From NCBI RefSeq assembly GCF_041296385.1, contig NC_091015.1, positions 90,938,004 through 91,002,003 of the forward strand: a stretch of 64,000 nucleotides of DNA. The letters are read 5' to 3'. This stretch comes from Aphelocoma coerulescens. Its lineage: Eukaryota; Chordata; Aves; Passeriformes; Corvidae. Under the pieces are notes generated by a model. It saw only the letters and a list, made by a program, of their open reading frames with translations, ran no database searches and was not told the DNA's origin. Of this stretch, positions 47,201 to 61,400 are shown in pieces (the stretch's first letter is position 1; each line of letters begins with the position of its first letter). A program made the translations under genes and the position numbers.

Positions 47201-49430
47201 AAGTTGTCTATCTTCTTATCTCTAAAGACATCACTGTGCCAGTAAAACAAAATCTTAAGAAAATTAAAAAGGCATGGTTACTGTATCTATACTTTTCCCT
47301 CTAATTTTTTTTGTGATTTGAACTCTTGGTTTATATATGAGCACTAGTCTGTTGATCTATAATTTAATTATAATCCCTTGTAATATTGAAGTAGATCTGA
47401 GCATGGTAGCAAATAAACTTAATTTCTTTGCAATTTTAAACCCAGAAAAAATCAGTGCATCAATGTTCCTGTGTTCAGATGCTTCCTGTGAAAGCAATCC
47501 GGGAATAATACTAAGATTTCGCACCATGGTTCATGTCCCTTTCTTCTGCCATTTTCTCACATGCAAAAATTAGATAATCAAATGCCAATGATGTAACAGA
47601 GGTATACCATTTACATTCCCAAGCTTCAACTAGTCCTGACTTACTGCTGGTAGATGTTTTTAACAAGCAGGCCAAAATTGCAAACATTCTTTCTTCTTAT
47701 CGTATTATTTCCTTTTAAATTTTCTTTTTCCTACAGTATTGCCCCAGTATATAAATTTTATTTATTATCTCCAGCAGATTGGAAGACTATGATCCCAAAT
47801 GGAATTTAAATATGGTTATTTGAAATGGAAAGTCTGGTCAAGAGTGTGTTTGTTTCAAAATATTCTACACAGGGATAAAATGGAATTTATTTTCTCAGAC
47901 ATGTGTGAAATGTCTGTATTGCAATCACTGATGTTTGAATATTTATGTTTTGTACTTCCTTCTATAAGGTGAATGTGAGTAAATGAGTTGTAAAATGGGA
48001 GTAAATGGACATACGGAAATCACTTTTCTTTAGCAACCCAACCCTAAAGTAAAAGTAAGGCGCTTTAAAATTCTTCTTTTTCAAATTATCTTAATGACTC
48101 AATACATTTTTAAAAAAATTGTTTCAATGTAGCATTTTAATATTAATTTTAATTGAAATATCCTTACATTTACACTACCACTACAAAGATGAATGAGCAT
48201 TTTCAGAAAAACTTAAAATTAATCACAGAAATTCTTTGATGAATCTTTTTCATACAGCATGAGATTGTGCTTTCTGAAGCAGAGAGGTATTTTATAATGC
48301 ATTTTTTTCAACAACCCTTTGAAATGACAGAATGCTCAGTCATTTTATTTTTTCAATTTTGCAGGTGATTTTATAAGGCTAAAACGTTGACCTTAAAGTG
48401 ACGTTAACACTTCCAATTATTGATAGAGGGTCTTAAATTGTTCACTAACAATGTTTCTTCCTCAGCTGATACAGCTGAAGCTAGAAAATTGCCTGGTTTG
48501 CCAATTAGAGGTGTTAATACAACAGAAAGAGATGAACAGAGTGAAGACGCTATACATGTGATTATAAGTGGTGGATAAGAGTGCCTGCAAATACGGCTGT
48601 GAAATGCTTTCAAGTGTAGCCAAAATGGTTTTTGCAGCTTTAAGACTAAGTGTGGAAAAATTGTTCTCCTATTGTGAAAATGCTGTCTTTTCTTAGGTAC
48701 TGTTGCAGTCCAAGGAGAAACTTGAAACCCTGCCAGGAGATGGCCTTTGCATCTTTTGCTAACCTTGTTAAAGCACCATTATCATTAATCAAATTTGCCA
48801 TGATAAACAGGTCACCATTCTAAATATCTTCCTGGACTTTAACCTTAGGTATTGGACTGCTGTGTCCATACTGATCCTGTAAAAGATTTTTTAGTTCACT
48901 GTGCTAAGAACTCCAAACAGCCCAATGTTGTCTACTGCTCTATGAGATGACAGCAGGAAAACATTTCCTTCAAGTCTCTGCTCTGAGAGAAAATCCAGCA
49001 AGTTCTGAACCTCAGATCAGTGTTCCAAATTAACTAGAAGCCAGATACTTCAGTATCTCAGTTTCTCAATCTGTGACAGTCACTAAAGTGGCAGAAGGTA
49101 CTCCCTAAAATGATTGGTACGTTCTGGCACAAAAAAGAAAACCAAAACAAAAAACCAAAACAAAAGATCTGTTGCTGTGGTCACAACTAGGGACTTTAAA
49201 AATGGAAAGAAAATTAATGGAAAAGGAAACCCAATTTTATTTGATTGTAAGTAAAAGCATTTTTAGCAAGGTCACAGAGGATGGCCCCACCCACCCACCT
49301 CAATCCTTGAAAGGCATTCCAAGAATTAGAACTAAAAAAAAAAGTTAACAAAATAAAGAAGATGGAAAGCAACATGCCATAAGGCAATCCTCCCTGATGT
49401 TCTAGCAACCGCCTCAGCCTAATTCAATGA
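47201..49430. other. AT-rich unique flank next to the array, no gene recognised
   Basis: Base composition drops sharply from GC-rich to AT-rich at 47,201. Frames are short (78 codons or fewer) and unconvincing. An A-rich stretch with ccaaaac repeats lies at about 49130-49165. Nothing similar to the monomer is seen. Confidence 0.6.
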
Positions 49431-49569
49431 TTGCACCAGGTCTAAACCTCAGAGCAGGGTGTGGTCAGGACAGGACCCAGGAAGGGAGGGAGGGGGTTGA
49501 GAGGTGCTGCAGTGTCCAGCATGAGAATGTCATGAGGGAGGGATTAGGCTGCTTAAAGAATCATCGTCA

Positions 49570-50080
49570 CAGGTATTGACAAAAAAGCAGGTTTTAATAT
49601 GAATTTGCAAAAGTGAGACTTGTGACAGAGTTTGATGCTGAAGTTCACTCTATTAATTACTACTTGGATGAATCATACACAAGAATATCAGATTAGAATC
49701 AGTTTAGAATGATTTACACAGAGCCCAGAGATGCAAAAGGGTAAGGGTGCAGAGGATACAGACATAAGAAAATGAGGGTGCAAAAGAGTTTAGAAGCATT
49801 TAATCATTGACCAGTTTATTATTTACAGTGTGATTCAATGAGACTTGCTATAACAGTGACTTAATGTCAGATTAACAATTACAAAAGTCATACCATTATT
49901 AATTCATACGCAAACACACAGGCACAGAGATGTTCAAAAAACATGTAGATGTGGTGCTTACGTTGCATGGGTTGACACAAATGAGACTATTGATGTCTCC
50001 CACAGGAGGCATCTGCAAGTAGCAAAACCACAGTCCCAGAAGTGAGGAAGTAAGCCTCGCCTGTGAGGGAGAAGTGATTT
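49570..50080 (-). mobile_element. Possible degraded LTR, reverse orientation
   Basis: The stretch containing caggttttaat, caaaagtgagacttgtgac and gatttacacagagcccagag resembles, from memory, reverse-oriented songbird LTR/ERV text. Ends are not defined and no internal retroviral gene is present. It needs a repeat-library search. Confidence 0.3.
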
Positions 50081-50684
50081 ACCACCATTCTGCATGTGCA
50101 TGAGATTAGAGTTTTTTGAGAATAATTATGAAAGCGTGCTTAGAAAACTTGTAGGTATTAATAAACCTTTTGCAAGTCCCTAGGACCATGGTTTCTGTGT
50201 TGCTACATTGATGTTGATCCTCATCCACTGGCTGTAGGTTAATTATGTATCATTAAGAAATCAATAAAACATTTCACTTCTAATTTGTTTAAGCTGCATG
50301 AACCAAACACTTTTCCCATAATCAGAATTTCTTATGTGTCTTTAGCAGTGGTCCAAAAGTCAGGTAACATCTTAGTTTGCACAGCAGCAAGGGTGGATGT
50401 TCCTAGAAAATCACATGGTTTTGATGGAAGGTATTTTGATGCCAGTCGATGGAATTACTTATTATCAGGCAACTTTTCCTAAAATATGGGAGATAACACA
50501 CAAATAAGAATCTTCAAAGAATATGAATCCAAATTGCAAAGCTAAACAGTCAAAAATTACCATATGATAAAAAAGCATTAGATAATACATTCTAAATATT
50601 AAAGTAATGATAAAGACTTATTTAAGTAAAAAAACAGAAAGTGTTTTCGGCATTTTCTAATATAGTGACCATGACTTGACCCAC

Positions 50685-50875
50685 TGTCCTGGGATGACTG
50701 TATGATACTGTATTCCCTATTGTCTGCTCTATGCCCAGGCACGAATCCTGTGCCTTTCTGTGCCTTTCAGAGAGAGGGGGGAGAGCTGGTGGAATTCCTT
50801 CGGTGCTGTGTTAAGCTCACTGGCTTCTCCTGCCCAGCTGCTCTGCTTCTGCAGCAGGGAAGAGAGTTACATTCC
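50685..50875 (+). mobile_element. LTR fragment, forward arm of an inverted pair
   Basis: It begins TGTCCTGGGATGACTG and shares almost its full length with the reverse complement of 51329-51528, including tattccctattgtctgctct and gcagcagggaagagagttac. Compared with the other arm it lacks about 20 bases after ggtgctgtgtt. The TGTCCTGG start is common for avian LTRs. Confidence 0.55.
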
Positions 50876-51328
50876 TAATTTCCTAATTATTTGTCCCAGT
50901 TTAAGACAAATTCAGAGGAATGTCCAAAATGAACATCTTCTGATAGAAGGCAGGTCACAGCCACCCCTGCCCCACCAGGTTCAGAAAGAATTTTCCTCAG
51001 AGGAAAGTGAAAAAGGCCCCCCAAACCTACTTATTCAACTAGTACAGTGCATGCAGGCACGGGGTAACAAAAAAAAGAATAATGCTAAATAATAAAACCT
51101 CTCACTGTGGAGAGAACCTGGGCAGATTTCAGAGTCCTTTGTGGGTGTGGTTTTCTCCCCTCCAGAGATGGGGCTCAGCGTGGGCCCCTCAGGGCCTCGG
51201 TGGAAAGGCCTCACAGCGAGGTTCTATGTTCTGGTGTTCTGAACAGTTCCAGAAGAGAAGTAGAAGCCAAAGTCCCAGGGCTCTATACTTTAGCATATGA
51301 ACAAGAAACTAGCTAAAAAGCAAAAGGA
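50876..51328. other. Spacer between inverted LTR fragments
   Basis: About 450 bp. It includes cccagtttaagacaaattc and a G/C-richer part (about 51105-51240). Open frames of up to 72 codons from ATG exist but show no recognisable domain. It may be internal or LTR sequence of the same element. Confidence 0.4.
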
Positions 51329-51528
51329 ATGTAACTCTCTTCCCTGCTGCAGAAGCAGAGCAGCTGGGCAGGAGAAGCCATTGAGTGTATCTGTGTCTTG
51401 AACACAGCACCGAAGGAATTCCACCAGCTCTCCCCCCTCTCTCTGAAAGGCACAGAAAGGCACAGGATTCATGCCTGGGCATAGAGCAGACAATAGGGAA
51501 TACAGTATCATACAGTCATCCCAGGATA
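51329..51528 (-). mobile_element. LTR fragment, reverse arm of an inverted pair
   Basis: Reverse complement reads TATCCTGGGATGACTG and onward, matching the arm at 50685-50875 with few substitutions. The two arms could fold into a hairpin of about 190 bp stem with a 450-base loop. Confidence 0.55.
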
Positions 51529-54500
51529 CCCACTTAACATTATTCTTCTTAGAGGAGGAATTCAATTTCCTTATGGCTATTAACTAGCATTTTAAAACAT
51601 CTATCATGACATGAAATAAAAATTCCCTCTAAATAATAGTTACACTCAACCAGAAGAACATTTGATCAAAGTCTAGTCAGCTCAGTGCCTTGAACATATA
51701 CTGGAACATGATCAGTCTTTACAGTGAGCTAAATTAAGGCAAATTCAATTAAAATCTTTTTCAAAATCATAGCTGAGAGAAAAAATAATATAAAAGAGAA
51801 GCATTATGCCTCAGGTTTTTTACAGTAATGTTTCCATTATAGTTGCAAAATATCTCCTAAGGAATCTATAGAGATTTCGTAGAACAGTGAAACGTGCTGA
51901 ACATACTTCACTTATCTCAGTTTCTAGATAAAGTAATTCAAGGACAAAGGAATTTTGCATTCCTTTTTCTGATCTTTTTATAGACTCCTCAAATTCTGTT
52001 TCTGTTCGTTCTTGTTTTCTAAAGTTTTTTTTTTTTTTAATTGTAATGTGCTTTTGACTATGTCCTTGTTGAACAATAAGAAAGGGAATAAGAAAAAGTA
52101 TTTCCTCCTATTGGTACATCTGAACCACACTGGACTTCTTCAAACTTCAGCTGTCCTGTTTGAAAACACTATCTCCAAAAATCCTGTCAGATTTTTTAGC
52201 ATGCTTTGAACTCTATTCACCTCTGAATTTACTTTGTTCATGGAGCCTCCAAGATAATGTTCCTCTTCAGGAGGCAATCTCTGAACCTTGCTTCCAAATG
52301 AAAATAATTTGAAACAGATATTTTTACCAGTGCTGTCTACAGAATTTAGCTATTTCTTCTTATTTTCTTTTTTTTTGTTTTTAACTTCTGTGGTTTATAT
52401 AGGAATAAATACCCCAGAGCTTCTTACGCTTGTCTAATGAGACTTTCTTATCATCTCTCTTTACTCCACACATTTTTGCAAAATGCTGCTGAACATGAGC
52501 GACATGACTACATGATCAACAGCAGAGCTGATGAAGATGTTCCCAAGAAATTATTCTTATTTAGTCCAAGAATCAGTTTTTTAATAATGAGAGTCAACAG
52601 AATATGGAAATGTAGCATAGTTCACATAATAAACTAAATCACAGGCTTAAGAGCCCATAAAGTTTGTTCTAATTTCTTGGGAGCAATAAAAGGGAAAAGT
52701 GCAGCAATAAACTAAGCATGCGATGATTAAGCAACTTTGGACTGAAAAAGTTCTCTTTCTAATAACTTACATTATTCATATTTTGTTTTGTAGCATATTT
52801 ATTTAAATTTTTATGACACTGCATAATCATGCAGAAGAAATTGAATTACTGCATACAGTTACATGAACTCTAAGCTCAAGTACAAATATAATTACATAAC
52901 TGACTGTTGTAATTATATGGTCATTATTGCAAGAAGAAAATATTATACAACTTTAATAACTTAGATTCTATTTCTCTTCATTCAAAAACACTTAAGTAAA
53001 TAGATTATGTGAGATACCCATACAGACATCACTTATACCACAGAAATATTGTTCTCAAAATTTGACAGTAAGAACAGAAAAGTAATCAAATTTTGTTGTG
53101 ATTCAGATTAAAAATATTCATTTTACTTGCTGACAGATATTTCAGGTAACGGTGCAAAAATAAGAAAATATTTCTAGTATTTCTATTTCTCCACTTCGTC
53201 ATTCTCCTATTCCATCTCATATCACTGCACATTTATACTTCCATTTTATTTTCAGAAAAAGAGCTGAACAACCTAATTGCTATTTTACTTCTGAAATAGC
53301 TAAATTTAGGGTTTAAAGAATGAAATTTGGACAATAAAATTGCTGCCCCTACTTTTTCAGGAAATAGCAGATTATATATGAAACTCCAGTTCTTCCTTCT
53401 TTGGAAATAAAGGCTTATTTTTATTAATTAACCAAAACTTGCATTCAGTGCTAATGTAGAGATGGATTTCTGAAGGCAGGCTCTGCTTCTCTTGTCTCTA
53501 TCCCTGTTATGGAAACTTGAAAGTCATAAAATTATCATTGACATTGAGCTCTCAAAGGTGTGTTCTAAGGTTCAGATACGTGCATGAACCTGATCATCAA
53601 TTCCTTGTCACAAATCACAGAAAGCAGCTAATTAAAACATAAAAGTACTGCAAACGTCACTACAGATTCACACAGAAAGGTCATGTTTCTGTAAAGATTC
53701 CTTAGGAAGGTATTATCCCTCTGAGTTGCTGTTAGTTGTATTAAACAGGTTTTTTTCCAGCTGCATAAGAATCTTCCCCTCCATTCTATATTCCGTAAGT
53801 AGAAACATGGCTTAGCAGAGGTGTCTCTAAACCACATTATATTTACTCAAGAGTTTTGAGTCTTGAAAACAACTCGAGTCCTAAGAGACATCTTCACGCA
53901 TCTGTATGAGCTCTTTTGTGACTCTATGGAGGCAGAAAACTGGTTCATAAAAAGATGAAGTGAGGCGACAACAGCTCTAATGGAAGCTTCATGGGGCATA
54001 TAACTCGGATTCCTGCAAGTCTCATTTAGTGCCAGCACAGAGTAATAGTTTCAGCATATATTCACAGCAAGTGAAAAAATAATGCCTATAAAAATTTCCC
54101 AAAATGATGGATCATTTGCCTTCCCCATAATTTTGAGTATTTACATTGTGAAGGACATTGCTAGAAAACTTCTTTTCACATCTTTGAAGATAATTTTCTT
54201 TTTACTGCTTTTAAAATCTTACATCACATGATTTATTTCACTTAAAAATATTGGCTTTATATGAATATCTCATTGTTATCAGACAAGAAAACCTTAAAAA
54301 CTGTTCTTTTAAGTAGAAGAAAAATAGTATTTCGTAATGCTAATTGGACATTTGAATAACTTTAGCTGGCAAGGACATGAAAAGCTGCTCTCTCCCGTGA
54401 TTTCAAGAGCTCACGGAATCCTTTCATAACAGCAGACTTACTCTTTCTAATGGTATTTACATAATCATTTGGTATAACTATCTGCATTCATTTTGTTCAG

Positions 54501-55006
54501 TTCTATACATGAAATATAACATCTTTTATATTTGAAGTCAAGGAACAAAGAGACAAAACATTATTTCCACTCCTTTTAAACTCTGAAAGTAAAGATAAAA
54601 AGCTACTAGACAAAGTATTAACCAATTGCCACAATTCATAATTGAAAAATGAAGATGAAGAGGAGGGATACAAGCTTGTCTTTGCAGCTACAGTGTTCTG
54701 GGTTGCTTTCTATTTTGCGATATTGATTCTCAATCACAAATATTAACACCAAATATTATTTAAATGCCTCTTGCTACTAAACTAATTGGCAAAATATTAA
54801 CATTTCTTTTAGACAGCAACAATTGAAAAACTAAGCATTGGTTTACATACCAAATGAAATAAGTTATATAGCAAGCAAGATGGCACAATGGAAAATACTT
54901 TTTGCCATTGTGACTTCTACCAATTTTCAAAAGAGCATTAAAACTGAAAAATGCAGATCCACTTCTGAGTTATGTCTTCTTTGAAAATAGTCCTTGATAA
55001 TAGTTG
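51529..55006. other. AT-rich sequence without recognisable genes
   Basis: Longest frames are about 70 codons and show no family resemblance. There are short T runs near 52023 and 52370. I see no repeat element with confidence. Confidence 0.55.
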
Positions 55007-55262
55007 AGCCATAGAATGGTTTGGGTTGGAAGGGACCTTAAAAGCATCTAATTGCACTCCCCTTCCTTGTGCAGGGATACCTTCCACTAGATCAGGTTAC
55101 TCAAAAGTCCATCGAACTTGACCTTGAATTCTTCCAAGGATGGGGCATCCACAACCTCTCTGGGTAAGCTGTTCCAGTGCCTCACCAGCCCCATAGTGAA
55201 GAATTTACTCCTAGTATCTAATCTAAACCTATCTTCTTTGTAATGCATGACCTTCATTTTTT
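55007..55262 (-). mobile_element. CR1 LINE, 5'-truncated 3' end
   Basis: The forward text atagaatggtttgggttgga, then cttgaattcttccaaggatg and gtaagctgttccagtgcctc, is the reverse complement of the avian CR1 3' end. The reverse strand encodes the ORF2 C-terminus with the motif RHWNSLPREVVDAPSLEEFK, in frame to its stop at about 55087. Only the last part of the reverse-transcriptase protein remains, so the copy is dead. It places the sequence in a sauropsid genome and fits a bird. Confidence 0.93.
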
Positions 55263-57780
55263 TTCTGAGAAATTTAAGTATGGATGTGTAAATCCTTGGT
55301 AAATGATAAAATTGCACGTAACAAATACAGGACTAAAGGAGCAAATAGGGAGTGAGCTAGTTCAGAATAGGTCAGAAGGATGAGGGAATTAAAGACTGTT
55401 AGGCCCTTCACAGTATGAAAGATGTCATTAAAAAGTACCAAGTAATGTAGTGATTTTTATTCTCAGCTATTATAGTGGGTTATGGCTAGGCAAAAACATT
55501 TTACACTGAAATTAATTCAGAACCATTAAATGAAAGAAATTGACCTTGTAAATTCGTGATAGTTAGAAGATACTCATGACAGAAGGTTTGTGACACTTAC
55601 TGCCCAAATTAATATTCTGATCTTATAGAAGTCAAACTACAGAGCATCATGGGCACAATAATCCCTAAATTTAAAATAAAAACTAGTCTGTTCTCAAGAA
55701 TTGAAAACAGCTAAAAGTTGTTATCTGATTCTAATTCAGAGAGGTTTGCTCTTTTGCTTTCTAATTATGCATAGAGGTGCATAAAAACATTTGGATATGA
55801 GTTAAGATGTATGCACGAAGGGGGGACAGTTCTGTCAAACAGAATTTGTTAAGATACAACTTCCAACACCCCATGTTAGAACAAAGCAAGTTTCTTTAAA
55901 ATTAAAAGCAGCTTACTTGTCATAGCCAAAAAGAGCTTTACACATGCCCAAAAACTGATATTGAAGTATAATTGTTTAATCCAAGATATAATTTTAAATC
56001 TAAGTGACATGTAGAGTGGCTTAAAAATGCCATATGTGTGTCCTAATTATCTGTTAGTATCAATTGCACATCACATTTCAATATTACTATAATGATATAT
56101 GTTAAATGTTTAAAAATTTTTAATGAATTATTGCCTTCCTTCTTGCTCTTTAAAGAATAAATATCATCTATTTACAAGCAGCATGGATCAGGAGTAAAAT
56201 GTATTGGTTTTACAACTTTTCTTTTGAGAAGATGCTTTATTGAATTAAGACTAAGGTCTATCTGAATTCTTGTTTTTAGGAAATTCTCTGCTCTTCTCTG
56301 ATACCACTATTCCCCAATATGAACAAATTATTTCACTGTCGAAGGAAAAGCAACCAAGGAGTTCCTGGAGTAGGGAAAGTTAGATGCACGCAAAAGGAGG
56401 GCTGCTGGAACCTTAGCAGTACAGACATCACGGACATGACTGTTACCATGATTTGCAGCAGGCTCTGCTCTCTCACACACTGCCTATCACAGGGTAGAAA
56501 AGGACAGTTAATCATTCCAGGGAACTGTCCTTATCATTTACACAACATTTTCGTACATCACTGATATAAGCCCATCTGAGGCCTCAGCTTTCTTTACATG
56601 TGGATTGATTGCCCAGGGGACACCTGAGCAGCTGTTTTCTGGTGGACCAGCAATGAGAAATGACATTTGAAATTGAAAATATTAGGGTGGCTCCAGTGCA
56701 TAAGCCTACAGTTCAAGTTGGTGGTCTGCTGCAGATGGACACAAGTATCCCTGTCAGCCTGACCTGCCCCGTACAACTTTGAATGTGGCAAGATGAGAGT
56801 AATGGGCTTCAGTCCTAGGTCGGAAACAGCCTCCACAAAATGCCCTGACAATCCAAAGCCTTCTTCAGATCTCAGGAACCTCAGGTTAATAATCCTTTTC
56901 CTCCTTTCCCCATAGGTCTCATGAGTTCCAAGGGAGAGGCCCTCTCAGGGCACTAGGCTGGGCACAGCTTTTGGTTATGTTTCCTTGAGGAAGGGAGGAA
57001 TTATGAACAGTGCTTTGGGCCAGTGGTCATCCTCTGGCAGCCAGAAGAACAGCTTCAGAAAACCATGGTTTTGATGGGGAGGAGAAGTCTCCAGAGTCAG
57101 CTGTCCCCTCGAACTTTCACTTCAAGTGATGAGTTAAGACTATACCCACTAGCAATATATTCTTTGTAGGCATGCAGAAGGTTTCATTCTAGCATGTCTT
57201 GATTCCTAGGAATTGAACAATCAAAATCCATTTCACAATTTTTCATGTACTAAAATACCAATCATTCATGTCAGTGACTTAGATAGAAAACACACGTGAT
57301 CATCTCTTTTGCAACTTGTCAAAAACCAGACAACAGGCTTGTTGCTGTTTTTCAGATATTTCTGTAGCTGTAAAGATATATTTATTTTGCTTGGAAACTA
57401 GTATTTGAGTGTTTTAAAGAAAATAGACTCATAAGCATTTTGATGATTTTTCTTCTATGGATATATCATCACCCAAAATAACAGAATAATGTCATGCTTG
57501 AACACAATCTTTCTACATTCTTCCCAGAAGACCATTAGAATGAATTTGTTTTCCACAGCTCCTTACAGAAAGTTGCCGTAAACTTTTGCTTTAAAACAGA
57601 AAACAAATAAATCTTGTTAAAATCCATTGCTAAACACTGTCAGTTTTATAACTAGGATATGATTATGCAGCTGAGCCACTTACTCCTAATGTGCTTTTTT
57701 TGTATATGCCATTTTTTCTCGACATGATTTTTTTGTGAAATCAGATATGCTATACAGTATCTATTGACAGTGATCAAAAT
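55263..57780. other. AT-rich sequence without recognisable genes
   Basis: No coding signal. The part at about 56590-57120 is less AT-rich and might be an old repeat, but I cannot name it. Confidence 0.5.
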
Positions 57781-58480
57781 GTGAGAGTCAGTCGCCTCTC
57801 TCCTCCACACAAGTGTGAAGGCTTCTTAGATGTAGCAGACATGAGAATTGCTTTCTCAGAAGAGAGGGCCAGAACTCTGGCACAACTGAGGATGTGAGTC
57901 TGCAGGAAAAGGGCAAGCCCTGCTGCCCCTCTCTATCCTCCTGCACAGCTTCCAAGCCAAGTTCACTGACTAAAATGACTGTACCTTGTATATGCTCATA
58001 AACTGGCCAGGAATCACATGCAGACAAAGATCGTCTGAATTATTTCAAGAACAGCTTTAGCCTCATTAACAACCAGTCCCCACTGGCTTGAGATGTGCTG
58101 TACATTGCCCTAGGCTTTGCCTTTGTATTTTATGGGTTTTCTATCTGCCCATCCAAGGGCTGCTTTCCAGGTGCAGCTCCATAACCCTTCACCCAAACTG
58201 CCAGAGGAGTTTTTCCTCTGCTGTTCTCACGCCTGTGTTGTTACTCCCGTGATCGTGAACCTGCAGACCCCAACAGTGCTGCTGTAATAGATCTCCCAGT
58301 CAGTGCCTGTAGCATGCAGAACCTGCCCTTGATTCAAGCATGCTCCAGTCAGCAGTCACAGCATCTCCCTCCTCTCTCTCCCCTTACCTTTTCACCCAAT
58401 TCTTGTTTTTAATTTTCCTTCAATAAAACTTCCCTGTTAATTAATCTTCATGTATGTGAACTTGTCTCAAGCCACTTTGC
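57781..58480 (+). mobile_element. Possible old LTR or repeat-derived stretch
   Basis: A GC-richer island in AT-rich surroundings. A pyrimidine-rich part (about 58365-58430) leads to AATAAA in ttcaataaaacttccctg (about 58421), as in the R region of LTRs. No defined ends. This is inference only. Confidence 0.22.
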
Positions 58481-61400
58481 TTAACCACCAGTCAGCATCA
58501 TATGTCTAAACAACATTAAACTGAAATTTGCTAACTTGCCATATCTTAATGAAATCAAGAAATTTAAGTACAGACATACTGAATTACTTCAGATTTTATG
58601 TGGTATTTCAAATGATAACAGTCAACAATTCATCCCATCAACACTTGAATTGAAGTTAGAATATTTATTGTAATTTTTAAATTTTTGAAGGGATAGATTA
58701 TGCCACAGGATACAAATGGACATCAAATAATATTACTGGGCATTTTAAGATATAATATGCATATTATACTTCAAATAATATTTTATTATATTATACACAT
58801 GATATACATATATATATATACTTTTACCTGCAAGTACCAATATTTTACTTACACATACAGAAAGTTATAAAAGTATTGAGAAGCTTTTATACTTTGCTAT
58901 TTCAGAACAGAAAGAAATTTAGATACTACTTTAAATATAGAATAAAAATAATTTTCAGTAAATGGTATAACTAAGTGATAAATCTTATAATGTTTATTTG
59001 TTCAATTAATGTGCAGAGGAGGTAAATAAACTTACTTGATTGTGTCTTTTTAAGATATTTTTGAGCTTGAGATGTGTTGGTATACATTTTGTGAGACTTG
59101 GAAAGAGGAACTAATGCCACCTTCATGTCACTACCTCTTAAGTTAGTAAATGCTGTTTGACAGATGAGTTTCAAGTATATTGCATGTCATGTGAGTTATA
59201 CCTTTTATTTAAAATATGGGAATGAAAACAAAATTCAGTCTGTGTATCTACTTCTCTGAAAAAGAATCTGATATCTCACCTCATTCCTGCCAAAGTAATG
59301 AGCTGTGAGTTTGACATATACATACGTCATATGGTAGATGGAATAAAGAATAAATATTTAGCTGGCAAATTTTCACCTAGCAATCAACATTTCAACCACC
59401 AGTCACTTCAGCTCTCATGAAAGCCTATGCTCACCATGCTCAGTTGATTCAAACACATCATTTAGGCTAATGATCATATTTAGGAAAGAGATATTCTGCT
59501 CCTTCAGGTATTCATTAAGAGCTAATAAATAGGTTTCTACTATCAAATCAAATATTAACCTGTAAAGGCAAGTGAAAAAAACTCTGTGTTTTTCTAAAAA
59601 TGCAAATGATTTTGAAGTTTCTTATCAATTTTCTTATAATTTTTTCTTATAGTAGTAATATAGCATGAATAATAATGTGTATATTATTAATTAATAATGA
59701 TAGTAACTATTATAATTTGATAATATTTTATAATAATTTTACAATTTCTTTGAAAAAGCATATAAAAGGAATTTCTAGAAAAGAGAAAGCAATACTCCTG
59801 TTGTACATCAATAGAAGGTACATTTTAAATAATATCTACATCACACTAGGATTGTTTCTACAATGTAACTAAGTAATAAAGAATGATAATGCTTAGTAGA
59901 GTAATTTATGTTTTGATACCTATTATAGATGGCTCTATTAAAATAAGTCATCTGTTCCAATATTTTTTCATCAGAAGTTGCTTTAAGTCTCTTTGTCATT
60001 TACTTAATCAATTCTCATTTATATTCCCAGTACCATCATTTTATTCACAGCATTGTAAATCTTAAAAGTAAGTTTCTTTATTTTATTTTCTTTTTTCAAG
60101 AATGCCAGTAATCAGGGTTTTTTCTCCAAAACTAATTTTCTAGCAGAATTTGATGTTTTATTTCATACATCATTTACAGCATCATTTCAACCCCAAAGGC
60201 AGCATGTAGGTTATAAAGAAAAAAGCCACAATCGAAACCCAAGGTCCCTTTATAATTGTGGTCATGGTTTTGCTGAGAATGACACTGGTTACGTAATAAA
60301 AATGATTACTTTTTGCCTTAAAATCATCTCTAGGATTTCAGTAGGGTGCTTCACAATGGAATTTTATTCTGTGAACAGCTCTCTGACATACATCAGAAAA
60401 GGAAAGAAATGAACAACTTGACATCCTAATTTAATATTGCATGTTGGTACACTGAAGCTACATAAAGCTCACAAGAATACAGACACAATACCTGCAGAAA
60501 GGTCAATTCAGAATCAAAGCAGTGTTTTGGAAGAAAGAAAGGGTGTTTGCGGTAGCGTCAGAGACTTAACTCCTTCAAACATAAAACACTCCTGTATCAT
60601 CTCTGTGACTGACTTTGTTTCTTAAAGTGAGTAATAACTGATGTCAAAAGTTCAAAAGTCAGGAAATCCATTGAATTACGTTAGCCTAATAGTATGTCAG
60701 AAGATTTCTTGAAGGAATACCTTTTTATACTTCTGTACATCTGTGTATACTTGTCTGAAGACCAAATTGATACTGCATTCCAAATACCAGGTACTCCATG
60801 ACTCATCAATAGAACTTCTCCTGTTGTTACCAGTTTACATGAACTAATGGTTAAGCACAATTTTGCCAAATACAGCCCACCATTTCATAAATTTGGGCTT
60901 TCTTTTCCTTATAAGTGGGCACAGTATTTCTTTGCAACTTCAGCCTGGTTACAAGTATAAGATGGAGAGAACTGGCTGTCATTTTGGTTATTGTCTGCTA
61001 TAGGGTTCCCTTCTTTACATAGTTACAGGCAGATATAAACATTATTTAGCCATTCCAATAATTTAACATAGCACAAAAGATCATAAATGATTAAAAATTC
61101 CTTAATTCTTAATGATGGGTACTGATAAAAACTGATATTATCAGTTTCCTCCTACTGAATACAATACTGCTAAGTAGTTAAGAACCCTAGTACTGCAAAA
61201 AATATTTCAGGACTTTTTAAACTGAAAAGGATTGGGTGAATTAATGGTCTGAAAACATTGAATAAAAGTCATTCTGTTCCTTTAGGTATGGTTAGTTTTT
61301 GATTGCTTGTGATACTGAAGAAATATAGATGAGATATTTTTACTAGGAATTGAGCTTTATGGGTCTAAAATAAACCAACTGTGCTCTTGTTAATATTTGC

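Noticed and set aside
48404..48613. A 69-codon reverse frame in the flank
   Set aside because: Length is expected by chance, with no conserved motif and no splice or promoter context.
50760..51092. A 110-codon frame crossing the left LTR arm
   Set aside because: It reads through LTR sequence and the spacer and has no retroviral domain.
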